50,249 nt of DNA from contig DAYM01000013.1 of the NCBI GenBank assembly GCA_002506905.1, forward strand, positions 141,174-191,422, in the 5' to 3' direction. Under the pieces are notes generated by a model. The model was not told the origin of the DNA and did no database searches. It saw only the letters and a list, made by a program, of their open reading frames with translations. The DNA comes from Methanomassiliicoccaceae archaeon UBA328 (GTDB taxonomy: Archaea > Thermoplasmatota > Thermoplasmata > Methanomassiliicoccales > Methanomethylophilaceae). Positions 33,425-41,440 of the stretch are shown piece by piece (position 1 is the stretch's first letter; each line of letters begins with the position of its first letter). The position numbers and the translations under genes are program-made.

Positions 33425-33467
33425 TTTAGGATAGACTAAATAATATTTATATTTTGGCTTGCCTAAA
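33425..33467. promoter_or_regulatory. Divergent promoter with two DtxR-like palindromes
   Basis: TTTAGGATAGACTAAA (33425-33440) and TTTTGGCTTGCCTAAA (33452-33467) are 16-base near-palindromes resembling DtxR/MntR-type operators. They flank an AT box (33441-33455, TATTTATATTTT) that can serve as TATA for the ABC-F gene to the right and DUF3793 to the left. Centres are 27 bases apart. Regulator binding is inferred from pattern alone. Confidence 0.5.
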
Positions 33468-33533
33468 TTTACTGATACGGGATTCTCTTCTATTCACTAT
33501 AATATCAAATATGGTGAGTTCTTTCTGAGAGCC

Positions 33534-35345
33534 ATGCTCTTCAAGGCACAGGCCATCACCAAATCATTCGGTCCTTTGAAGGTCCTCACGGATGCAAACA
33601 TCCAGATCAACGAGGGCGACAGTATCGGACTGATCGGGGTGAACGGTGCCGGAAAGAGTACTTTTCTGAAGATCCTGCTGGGCCAGGAGAAACCCGATAC
33701 CGGGGAATTGACGGTCAATACGAACCGTGTCGGATATCTCGAGCAGTTCGCCGAATCTTCCGAGAACATAACCGTAAGGGACGTTCTCGGCCGTCCGTAC
33801 GGACATATCGAGAACATCAAACGCAGGATGAAGGAGATCGAGGAGCTCATGGCCAGCGGCCAGGATATCGACTGGAATGCGATAGCCTCCGAATATTCCC
33901 AATTGGAGAAGGACCTCGAACAGAACGATATGAAGGATGAGAAGAACCTCGTCAGCGCTCTGAAGAAGGTCGGTCTCTCGCCCGATCTCATGGACCGTTC
34001 TATGGCCTCCCTTTCCGGAGGGGAAAGGACCAAGGTGATGCTCTCGCGTATCATCGTCCAGGCGGACGAATGCGACATCCTGGTAATGGACGAACCCACT
34101 TCCCATTTGGATATCGACACGGTCGAATGGCTGGAGGACTATCTTCTGGATACGCACTGTTCCGTCCTCGTCATAAGTCACGACAGGTACTTCCTCGACA
34201 AGATCGCCACGCGCATGGTGGAGATCGACCACGGAAAGACCCGCGAGTACAAGGGGAACTATTCGGATTTCATCATGAAGAAGATGCTCGACCTCGACCG
34301 TATAGAGAAGGAGTACAGGAAGTACGCCTCCCAGAAGAGGAAACAGGAAGAGATCGCCAAGGAACTTCACAAGGACCAGTGGTACATGACCACTCACAAG
34401 ACCCGTGAGAAGATGATCGCCAAGATGGAGGAGAAGGAGAAGCCCCAGGCGAACAAGGAGATCACGGTCAAGATCCAATCCGCACCCAAATCGGGAAAGA
34501 ACGTCATAACAACGAAGGACCTTTCCGTCGAACTCGGCGGAAAGATGATCCTGGAACATGTCGACCTCGATATTCACAAAGGCGATAAGATCGGTGTGTT
34601 CGGTGCGAACGGCCAGGGAAAATCCACGCTCGTGAAAGCGATCCTCGAAGAGATCCCCAGCAAGGGAGAGCTTTGGGTCGCTCCCGGTGCGAAGATCGGC
34701 TACTATTCGCAGCATCACGAAGGTCTGGACCTCAGACTCTCCGCGGAGGAGCAGCTTCTGATGGCCATCGGTACGGACAGAAGAGGGGATGCGAGACAGC
34801 TTCTGGCAAGGATGCTCCTTGTCGGTGACGAGGTCGAGAAGCCCATGAGGTCCCTGTCCGGCGGACAGAGGGCGCGTGTAGCACTCTGCCTGATGCTCCT
34901 GCAGCAGACGAACCTGCTCATTCTGGACGAACCCACGAACTATCTGGACATCCCGGCCAAACACGCCGTCGAGGAAGCTCTCACGGAATACGACGGTACG
35001 ATAATCGTGGTCACCCACGACAGGTACTTTTTGGATACCGTCTGTAACAGGACGATCGAGGTCAAGGACGGCAGGGCCACAATGCGCCCCGGTTCATACT
35101 CCGACGCCAAAGGCAAACCGCACGTCAAGGAAGTGGTCATGGATGCCGATGAGTACAGGGTAATATCTCCGTTCACCAACTGGGCCATGGGAAGGAAGTA
35201 CGGCAAAGGTGAAAGGGTCCTGATAACACCCGGAGAGATGCCCAATTATCAGTGGGCGTTGGATCAGGGAAAACTGAAGAAAACAGGCGGACGCCAGAGA
35301 AAGAAAGTGTATGTCTCAGACCTTCCCGCCGACGATAAATCCTGA
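33534..35345 (+). CDS. ABC-F family ATPase (translation-associated type)
   Basis: This 603-residue protein has two ABC domains and no membrane segments. Domain 1: Walker A GVNGAGKST, signature SLSGGERTK, Walker B LVMDEPTSHLD. Domain 2: GANGQGKST, LSGGQRARVAL, LILDEPTNYLD. Between them (residues ~250-330) is a charged helical linker of the ABC-F kind. After domain 2 a ~75-residue tail (WAMGRKYGKGERVLITPGEM, then GGRQRKKV) is added. ABC-F proteins act on ribosomes rather than in transport; the exact role here is unknown. The ATG at 33534 starts the homology; the frame is open to 33459. Confidence 0.9.
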   Translation: MLFKAQAITKSFGPLKVLTDANIQINEGDSIGLIGVNGAGKSTFLKILLGQEKPDTGELTVNTNRVGYLEQFAESSENITVRDVLGRPYGHIENIKRRMKEIEELMASGQDIDWNAIASEYSQLEKDLEQNDMKDEKNLVSALKKVGLSPDLMDRSMASLSGGERTKVMLSRIIVQADECDILVMDEPTSHLDIDTVEWLEDYLLDTHCSVLVISHDRYFLDKIATRMVEIDHGKTREYKGNYSDFIMKKMLDLDRIEKEYRKYASQKRKQEEIAKELHKDQWYMTTHKTREKMIAKMEEKEKPQANKEITVKIQSAPKSGKNVITTKDLSVELGGKMILEHVDLDIHKGDKIGVFGANGQGKSTLVKAILEEIPSKGELWVAPGAKIGYYSQHHEGLDLRLSAEEQLLMAIGTDRRGDARQLLARMLLVGDEVEKPMRSLSGGQRARVALCLMLLQQTNLLILDEPTNYLDIPAKHAVEEALTEYDGTIIVVTHDRYFLDTVCNRTIEVKDGRATMRPGSYSDAKGKPHVKEVVMDADEYRVISPFTNWAMGRKYGKGERVLITPGEMPNYQWALDQGKLKKTGGRQRKKVYVSDLPADDKS

Positions 35346-35405
35346 TTCTTACATCTCTCATTATCGGTAAAGAATGTTTTATATAGTCAACTCTATACCG
35401 ACAGC

Positions 35406-35882
35406 ATGGGAAAAACCAGATGTATAGGATGCAACAAGTCTCTGGGCGGAGTCCTTGACGGATTCGGCACAAGGCTCATGGCAGGGGACGTCTGTCTTAC
35501 CTGCAAGAAGAAGATTCAGGTTATCCCGGGTTATCAGCTTTTGTCTGCTCAGCAGATCAGGGACATCGTAGAAGGGAAGATGTTGCCTACGGATCCTGGA
35601 GCAGTACCTATGCCGCCTCAGCAGCAGTATGCCAACACGTACTCCGAGCCGAGGGCATATATCGCGCCTTCATACGACCCGGTCCAGTCCGTACCGACTC
35701 AGACAATGCCCCCGCAGGGAGCACCGATGCAGCAGCCGTCGTCACCGACGATGATCCCGCTGATGGTACCCGCCGCAGCATCTATCGCAGATGAGCTCAG
35801 GGAATACAAGGCGCTCCTCGATGACGGAACACTGTCGGAGGACGAGTTCAAAGAGATCAAGAGACGTCTTCTCAACCTCTGA
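35406..35882 (+). CDS. Zinc-ribbon protein with Pro/Gln-rich linker and SHOCT domain
   Basis: This 158-residue protein has an N-terminal zinc ribbon (CIGC near residues 6-9 and CLTC near 30-33). A disordered linker rich in Pro, Gln, Ser and Tyr (~residues 60-120) follows, then a C-terminal SHOCT helix pair (ELREYKALLDDGTLSEDEF followed by KEIKRRLLNL). SHOCT domains are small oligomerisation or interaction modules. No catalytic motif. An AT-rich TATATAG box lies just upstream of the ATG. It may be an adaptor; function unknown. Confidence 0.85.
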   Translation: MGKTRCIGCNKSLGGVLDGFGTRLMAGDVCLTCKKKIQVIPGYQLLSAQQIRDIVEGKMLPTDPGAVPMPPQQQYANTYSEPRAYIAPSYDPVQSVPTQTMPPQGAPMQQPSSPTMIPLMVPAAASIADELREYKALLDDGTLSEDEFKEIKRRLLNL

Positions 35883-35902
35883 GAACACTTCAAAATCCAT
35901 TA

Positions 35903-35966
35903 CGGTGCGCCAGCACCGACCTACATTATATTTAGTCCTTCTACTATACGTGTTTAGGGGGATGAG
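35903..35966 (+). promoter_or_regulatory. Hairpin, TATA box and ribosome site before the antiporter gene
   Basis: CGGTGC-GCCA-GCACCG (35903-35918) forms a perfect hairpin after the SHOCT gene. ATTATATTTAG (about 35924-35934) is a good TATA box, and GGGGGATGAG lies just before the ATG at 35967. Confidence 0.5.
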
Positions 35967-37694
35967 ATGGAAGAGATAGTACTGCTTCTTAACATGACGT
36001 TCATTTTGCTCATCGGAGCAGTATGTACAGTCATCTTCAAGAAGCTCAAGATGCCGACCATCATCGGTTATCTGGTCACCGGTATCATCCTTGCCAACTA
36101 TTGGGCCGGAGAATCCGAGAATACGGAATTCATCGTCACCCTTCTCGCAGACCTCGGTCTGGTACTTCTGATGTTCTGTATCGGAATGGGATTCAATCTC
36201 AAAAAGCTCCGCCGTAAGGGTACCTTCGCGATGATGGTCGTGATGATCCAAGTGCCTATCATGATCCTCGGAGGTTATTTCTTCGGAGTCCTGATGGGAT
36301 GGGGCGCCATCGAGTGCATCTTCTTCGGTGCGATCATCTCGGGTTCGAGTACGGCCGTCATCACAGCGGTTCTTGCAGAGACGGACAAGCTCAACAGGGA
36401 CGAGGTAGAGACGATCACACTGATCACGGTCATAGAAGACGTGGCACAGGTCCTGATCCTGTCGATGGCATCTCCTCTTCTCGTAGGGTCCAGCATGAGC
36501 ATCGAATCGATCGCCGTCATGCTGATCACCATCATCCTGTTCATTGCTGCCGCCATGGTCCTCGGATTGATGTTCATTCCGAAGATCCTGGATTGGATGG
36601 GGAACAAGATGCCCGACGAGGTCCTTCTGGTCTTTGCTCTGGGCCTCTGTTTCGGTATGGCCCTGCTGTCGGTGTACATCGGTATGTCCATGGCTATCGG
36701 AGCATTCCTAATGGGAGTGATAGTATCGCAGTCTTACACATCGAAGACCATCGAAAAGGACGTTACGCCGATGAAGAACATCTTCATGGCCATGTTCTTC
36801 ATATCGATAGGACTGCAGATCACTCCGGGCGATATGGTAAACAATATACCGATGATCCTTCTGTTCTTCATCGTCTACGCTGTCCTGAAGAGTTCCAGCG
36901 TGTTCATCGTGTACTTCGTCGGCAACAAGCCTCTGCGTCTGAGTTTCATGTCCGCGGTAAGTCTTGTGGCCATGGGCGAGTTCGCATTCATCATCTCCAA
37001 GGAAGCCTTTGATGCAGGTGTGATAACTCAGGACTTCTACACTTCGGTCATCGGTGCCGCTTTGCTGTCGATGATCATGCTCCCGATAATATCCAAACAT
37101 GCCGATAAGATATGCGACAAGGCACACGAGCATGCTCCCGCCTTCCTGTACAATTCCGTGATGAAGGCCGAGAAGATGAGAAGCGATCAGTACGCAAAGC
37201 TGGCGCTGTCCTCCAAGGTCACCGCTACCAAATTCAGGGCGAAACTGACGATGGCCTATGTCGATGTCATCGCAATAGGATTGATATTGGCCGGATTCTA
37301 CTTCGGAACTCCGGATCTGGCACAGTTCATGTACGACAACGTCCTTTCGTTCTCGTACGATGACTGTTACACCCTGATACTGTTGGCAGAATTCCTTATC
37401 CTGCTCATTCCGCTGTACATGTTCGTCAAGAACCTCAAGTTCTTGGAGAAGTTCTTCCTCGATGTAGAGAGAAGGGCAGAGAAGGAGGGTCACGGAAACC
37501 TGGACAGTAAGCTGTCCAAGTTCCACAAGGAGGTCATCAAGGTCAACATCTGGATGATCGTCCTGTTCATAGATTTCATATTGTTGCTGCTGATGCCGAG
37601 CAATCTGGCATTCTGGACGCATGTCCTCGTCATGGTCATCGGTGCAGGATTGATATTGTCCCTGTACTTCGTGAAGTATTGGGGCAAGAGCTGA
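35967..37694 (+). CDS. CPA2-family cation:proton antiporter
   Basis: This 575-residue integral membrane protein has the Na+/H+ exchanger domain in residues ~1-385 (about 12 segments). It includes MPTIIGYLVTGIILANYW near the N-terminus, IISGSSTAVITAVL and VIEDVAQVLILS, the KefB/NhaA-like ion-binding region, and GMSMAIGAFLMGVIVSQS. A hydrophilic stretch leads to three more predicted segments (~425-445, 460-480, 525-570). It has no obvious C-terminal TrkA-N/RCK domain. Likely exchanges Na+ or K+ for protons; the ion is not predictable here. Confidence 0.9.
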   Translation: MEEIVLLLNMTFILLIGAVCTVIFKKLKMPTIIGYLVTGIILANYWAGESENTEFIVTLLADLGLVLLMFCIGMGFNLKKLRRKGTFAMMVVMIQVPIMILGGYFFGVLMGWGAIECIFFGAIISGSSTAVITAVLAETDKLNRDEVETITLITVIEDVAQVLILSMASPLLVGSSMSIESIAVMLITIILFIAAAMVLGLMFIPKILDWMGNKMPDEVLLVFALGLCFGMALLSVYIGMSMAIGAFLMGVIVSQSYTSKTIEKDVTPMKNIFMAMFFISIGLQITPGDMVNNIPMILLFFIVYAVLKSSSVFIVYFVGNKPLRLSFMSAVSLVAMGEFAFIISKEAFDAGVITQDFYTSVIGAALLSMIMLPIISKHADKICDKAHEHAPAFLYNSVMKAEKMRSDQYAKLALSSKVTATKFRAKLTMAYVDVIAIGLILAGFYFGTPDLAQFMYDNVLSFSYDDCYTLILLAEFLILLIPLYMFVKNLKFLEKFFLDVERRAEKEGHGNLDSKLSKFHKEVIKVNIWMIVLFIDFILLLLMPSNLAFWTHVLVMVIGAGLILSLYFVKYWGKS

Positions 37695-37701
37695 CGCTCA
37701 G

Positions 37702-37740
37702 TAAGAAAAATGGAAGGTCCCGACCGTTTTGAGGTCGGGA
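37702..37740. terminator. Bidirectional terminator between antiporter and AksA-like gene
   Basis: TCCCGACC (37718-37725) and GGTCGGGA (37733-37740) form a perfect 8-bp stem. On the minus strand it is followed by a T5 tract (37706-37710), giving a good terminator for the AksA-like gene. Confidence 0.75.
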
Positions 37741-37749
37741 AGGATAGTT

Positions 37750-38934
37750 TCAGTAGTGTTCATCATCGAAAGGGTCTTCGCCCTTCTTCATGTTCTGATA
37801 GATGACCACAAGTTCTTCGTCGGGAATGCTGCGGTGAAGTCTCACTGCGTATTTCCTGACAAGATCCAGAAGCGTGATGGCATCCTCGTCGCTGAGGGTG
37901 ATGCCCTGATCCTTGAGCTTGGTCACGAGAGTGTTCCTTCCGGAGTGCTTTCCGATGACGATCTTCCTCTCGAGTCCGACCTCCGAGGGGTCATAGGGTT
38001 CGTAGTTGTGGGCGTCCTTGATGATGCCGTCTGCGTGGATGCCTGCTTCGTGTGCGAAACAGTTGGATCCGAGGAAAGGCTTCGAAACGGGTATGGGACG
38101 TCCGGCCGCGACCGATACGAACTCTGCCAGAGGCTTGAGTTTGAGGGGGTCGATACCGGAGTTCTTTCCGTAGAGGTGTTTCGAGGTCATGACGAACTCT
38201 TCGAGAGGTGCGTTTCCGGATCTCTCTCCGATGCCCATGACGGTGGTGCTTGCGAACCTTGCACCTGCCTCGATACCCGCCATACAGTTGGCCGTGGCCA
38301 TTCCGAAGTCGTTGTGGGTGTGCATTTCGACCTCGATACCTACGGTATCGATGATCTTCTTCACCCTGTTGTAGCAGTTGAGCGGGGTCTCCCTTCCGAT
38401 GGTGTCGCAGTATCTGAATCTGTCAGCGCCTGCGTCCTTCGCCGTCTGAACGAACTGAATGAGGAAATCCATGTCGGCACGGGAGGCATCCTCACCGTTG
38501 CATGATATGTACAGTCCGTGGTCTTTGGCGTGCTCCACACCTGCTGCGACCTTTTCAAGAACCCATTCCCTGCTCTTTTTGAGCTTGTGTTCTATGTGGA
38601 TATCCGAAGCCGACATCGAGATGGCGACGGAATCGACGTCACAGTCGATACTCGTGTCGATATCATGGATGTCTGCCCTGTTCCATCCGAGAATGGAGGC
38701 ATTGAGTCCCATGTGGGCGATGTGTTTGACAGCTTTCTTCTCGTCGGCTCCCATGGTGGGGATACCTGCTTCGATCTGCTGAACACCCGCTTCGTCCATA
38801 AGCTGGGCGATCCTGTATTTCTCCACATTGGAGAAGACGATACCTGCGGTCTGTTCTCCGTCCCTAAGGGTGGTGTCGCAGGCCACTACATCGTTTCTTT
38901 TCAGGATCTTTACGACCTCATCATAATTTTTCAT
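37750..38934 (-). CDS. aksA: Homocitrate synthase family protein (AksA/NifV-like)
   Basis: Condenses acetyl-CoA with a 2-oxo-dicarboxylate. In methanogens AksA makes homocitrate and its longer homologs toward 2-oxosuberate for coenzyme B. The DRE-TIM barrel motifs are clear: CDTTLRDGEQTAG (~residues 19-31), FRYCDTIGRETP, EMHTHNDFGMATANC and GIGERSGNAPLEE. FAHEAGIHADGI and IGKHSGRNTLV belong to the second domain. The 394-residue length lacks the C-terminal leucine-regulatory domain of LeuA, favouring homocitrate synthase. NifV or lysine-pathway roles are alternatives; no nif or lys genes are nearby. Confidence 0.85.
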   Translation of the reverse strand: MKNYDEVVKILKRNDVVACDTTLRDGEQTAGIVFSNVEKYRIAQLMDEAGVQQIEAGIPTMGADEKKAVKHIAHMGLNASILGWNRADIHDIDTSIDCDVDSVAISMSASDIHIEHKLKKSREWVLEKVAAGVEHAKDHGLYISCNGEDASRADMDFLIQFVQTAKDAGADRFRYCDTIGRETPLNCYNRVKKIIDTVGIEVEMHTHNDFGMATANCMAGIEAGARFASTTVMGIGERSGNAPLEEFVMTSKHLYGKNSGIDPLKLKPLAEFVSVAAGRPIPVSKPFLGSNCFAHEAGIHADGIIKDAHNYEPYDPSEVGLERKIVIGKHSGRNTLVTKLKDQGITLSDEDAITLLDLVRKYAVRLHRSIPDEELVVIYQNMKKGEDPFDDEHY

Positions 38935-39022
38935 GTGAATTCCTCATATTCCGTCCCGGTACAGGGACCAAAACGTCTCGAATCTGACGGGGGCATATTA
39001 GATAGTATTATTATTAAACGTT

Positions 39023-39063
39023 TTCCCGACCCGATTAGACATTTGTCTATTCCGGTTCGGGAA
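39023..39063. promoter_or_regulatory. Long inverted repeat between aksA and pelA
   Basis: Arms of about 19-20 bases (39023-39041 and 39044-39063) pair at 17 positions around a core TAGACA-TT-TGTCTA. It follows the pelA stop by about 20 bases on the minus strand, so it may terminate pelA. It also lies upstream of aksA and could be an operator. Confidence 0.5.
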
Positions 39064-39083
39064 TAATTCAAAAATCCGTCTTT

Positions 39084-40115
39084 TCATACTTTATAACGCA
39101 AAATAGCACCCATTCCTCCGAGTGCTGCCAATTCCCTTCCGCCGTCGTGTTCTTCCGAGACGACGATGATCTTCCCTTTTTGGGATTCGACCTCTCTTAC
39201 GATGCTGTCCAGGTCCTGTTCCCTCAGTTTGGAGTCCAGGATGAGCAGGGTATCGACCGCTCCCGATGCCGCAGCGGCCTGTATCTCCTTGGGGCCGTAT
39301 GTTCCCAGACCATCCTTTCCGATCTCCGTCATGAGCTTCTCGACAGCCTCCATTTCCGCTCCTACGGAAGATTCTCTGAGGATGTCCGCGCCCATTCCCG
39401 TCTTGATCAGTTCGTTCACTCCCGGCATGCCGTTCTGTCCCGTATGGTATACGCGGACGGTGCCGAATTCGTTGAGTTTCTTGATGTCGTCCGCAAGGGC
39501 TTCCTTCTCGAATCCCGGGCCCAAAAGCACCAAAGGTATGTTCGGTCCCATCAGCGGGCGTATCTTCTCTATGATGTCGGAATGGTACGAGTCGGTCTTG
39601 CTCTTCTCGTCGTATTGCTTCCCGGACCTTCCGGAACGTATGGTCGCGATCTCTTTCGGACCGTACTGTCTGAGGACCGCGATGGTGGCGTCATCCTGGT
39701 CCAGGGCGACGAAGACGATCCTGGGCTGTTTGGAGTCCTTTACCGCCCTGTCCAGTCTTTCCAGCTGTGTCTCTCTCCAATGTTTTTTGGCAAGGGAGAG
39801 ACTGTCCCCGATCTCGAAGATGAGGGTATGGTGCTGTCCGATGTCCTGAGGTCCGGTTTCGATGGTACCCAGAAGTCTGAGCCTGAGATCGTCCGCGGAG
39901 AATTCTATCTTCTCCACCCTTATCCCCAGGGTCATCCTCTTCTTATCCATCTTTTCGGCCCTGATCTTATCGGACGCCTTTTCCTCCCTGCGTGTGGTGG
40001 ACGCGGTGACAAGGTCCCCTGTCTCGAGGACATTGTAGAGATGCCACATGTCCTCATCCGTCTCTAACATCATCTTGATGCTGCCGGTTGCAGGGTCCCT
40101 GCCTAGGATACGCAT
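39084..40115 (-). CDS. pelA: mRNA surveillance protein Pelota
   Basis: Recognises stalled ribosomes and, with ABCE1 and release-factor-like functions, splits them for no-go decay. The 343 residues match archaeal Pelota: an N-terminal Sm-like domain with DEDMWHLYNVLETGDLVTASTTRR, a central domain starting QPRIVFVALDQDDATIAVLRQYG, and a C-terminal eL30-like domain (AVDTLLILDSKLR, ELAALGGMGAILRYK). It lacks the GGQ loop of release factors. The ATG at 40115 (MRILGRDPATGSIKM) fits the family N-terminus; the frame opens 17 codons earlier. Confidence 0.93.
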   Translation of the reverse strand: MRILGRDPATGSIKMMLETDEDMWHLYNVLETGDLVTASTTRREEKASDKIRAEKMDKKRMTLGIRVEKIEFSADDLRLRLLGTIETGPQDIGQHHTLIFEIGDSLSLAKKHWRETQLERLDRAVKDSKQPRIVFVALDQDDATIAVLRQYGPKEIATIRSGRSGKQYDEKSKTDSYHSDIIEKIRPLMGPNIPLVLLGPGFEKEALADDIKKLNEFGTVRVYHTGQNGMPGVNELIKTGMGADILRESSVGAEMEAVEKLMTEIGKDGLGTYGPKEIQAAAASGAVDTLLILDSKLREQDLDSIVREVESQKGKIIVVSEEHDGGRELAALGGMGAILRYKV

Positions 40116-40354
40116 ACTGTTCCGTATAGGCCGAATGATAATGAATGTTTGCTGTTCCGACTGCATCTTCCGCAGTATGAAAACAGCTTGGGGCCCTGCG
40201 CGATTACTGAGTGTGCTCCTGCACGGATATACACGCGCATATAACGGAATGTTCGAATTTTGAGCGGTTGTCTGAAATTAGACAACGGCTTATTTCGGAT
40301 GTAATTCCCAGACCCAATCCATTATATACAATCCCTAGCTCTGAATTATTCTCA
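40116..40354. promoter_or_regulatory. Divergent region between pelA and carA: palindrome and carA promoter
   Basis: GTTGTCT-GAAATT-AGACAAC (40267-40286) is a perfect 7-bp-arm palindrome. TTATATA (about 40322-40328) lies ~30 bases before the carA ATG at 40355, predicting a nearly leaderless transcript. No gene or RNA is recognised in the remaining sequence. Confidence 0.55.
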
Positions 40355-41440
40355 ATGGCACGCAGTTATTTGGTCCTTGAGGATGGCACCGTCTACGAAG
40401 GAGAGTCCTTCGGATATGACGCATCCGCGTTCGGTGAGGTCGTTTTTTCAACAGGAATGGACGGTTATCAGGAAAGTCTGACAGACCCGTCCTTCAGAGG
40501 GCAGATATTGGTATTGACCTATCCGCTCATCGGCAATTACGGGATCAACGATGATTTCTATCAGTCTTCGTCCGTCCACGCACGTGCTCTCGTCGTAAGG
40601 GAGTATTGCAAAGAGCCGTCGAAATACTACGGCGGAAGGACGATCGACGAGTTCCTCAAGAAGTACAAGGTGCCCGGAATATCCGGCATCGACACCAGGG
40701 ACCTCGTCATCAAGATCAGGACCACCGGAACACTCAGAGGTGCCGTCACACAGGACCGCGACGGTATCGAGGACCTTATCAAGCAGCTGCAGAAGATGCC
40801 CATGCCTTCCGAGAGCAATCTCGTCGCCGAGGTCTCATGCAAAGAGATTACAAGATACGACAACGGCAAGGATATCACCGTCGGACTCCTGGACTGCGGA
40901 GAGAAGACGGGAATACTGAGAGACCTGTGCGCCAGATTCAATGTTGTCACATTCCCCTACGACACGCCTTCGGACGTCATCACCGAGTCCAAGGTACAGG
41001 GGGTCCTTCTTTCAAACGGTCCCGGAGACCCTACGCAGAAGGATATTCTCAACACCACCGCCAAGACCGTGGCCGACCTGGTCACCAAGCTTCCCCTTTA
41101 CGGAATATGCTTCGGAAACCAGATGACCTGCATCGCCATGGGCGGAAAGACCTACAAGATGAAGTTCGGACACCACGGATGCAACCAGCCCGTGAAGTTC
41201 GAAGGAAGGGTCTACATCACATCTCAGAATCACGAGTTCGCAGTCGATGCGGACAGTTTGGACGGCACCGGCCTCGTCGCAGACCAGTTCAACGTCAACG
41301 ACGGATCCGTCGAAGGAATGAGGCACAGGGACCTCCCGGTGTTCACAACGCAGTATCACCCGGAGGCATCCCCCGGTCCGCTGGACACCCAGTTCCTGTT
41401 CGATAGGTTCGGCAAGGTCATCAGGGAGGGACACCTGTGA
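40355..41440 (+). CDS. carA: Carbamoyl-phosphate synthase small (glutaminase) subunit
   Basis: Hydrolyses glutamine and passes ammonia to CarB for carbamoyl phosphate, used in pyrimidine and arginine synthesis and also by HypF. The N-terminal domain includes EVVFSTGMDGYQESLTDPS and LTYPLIGNYGI. The C-terminal class I amidotransferase has its nucleophile in YGICFGNQM, with HHGCNQPV, QNHEFAVD and QYHPEASPGP. The ATG at 40355 matches the family start (ARSYLVLEDGTVYEGESFG). CarB begins at a GTG overlapping the stop. Confidence 0.96.
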   Translation: MARSYLVLEDGTVYEGESFGYDASAFGEVVFSTGMDGYQESLTDPSFRGQILVLTYPLIGNYGINDDFYQSSSVHARALVVREYCKEPSKYYGGRTIDEFLKKYKVPGISGIDTRDLVIKIRTTGTLRGAVTQDRDGIEDLIKQLQKMPMPSESNLVAEVSCKEITRYDNGKDITVGLLDCGEKTGILRDLCARFNVVTFPYDTPSDVITESKVQGVLLSNGPGDPTQKDILNTTAKTVADLVTKLPLYGICFGNQMTCIAMGGKTYKMKFGHHGCNQPVKFEGRVYITSQNHEFAVDADSLDGTGLVADQFNVNDGSVEGMRHRDLPVFTTQYHPEASPGPLDTQFLFDRFGKVIREGHL

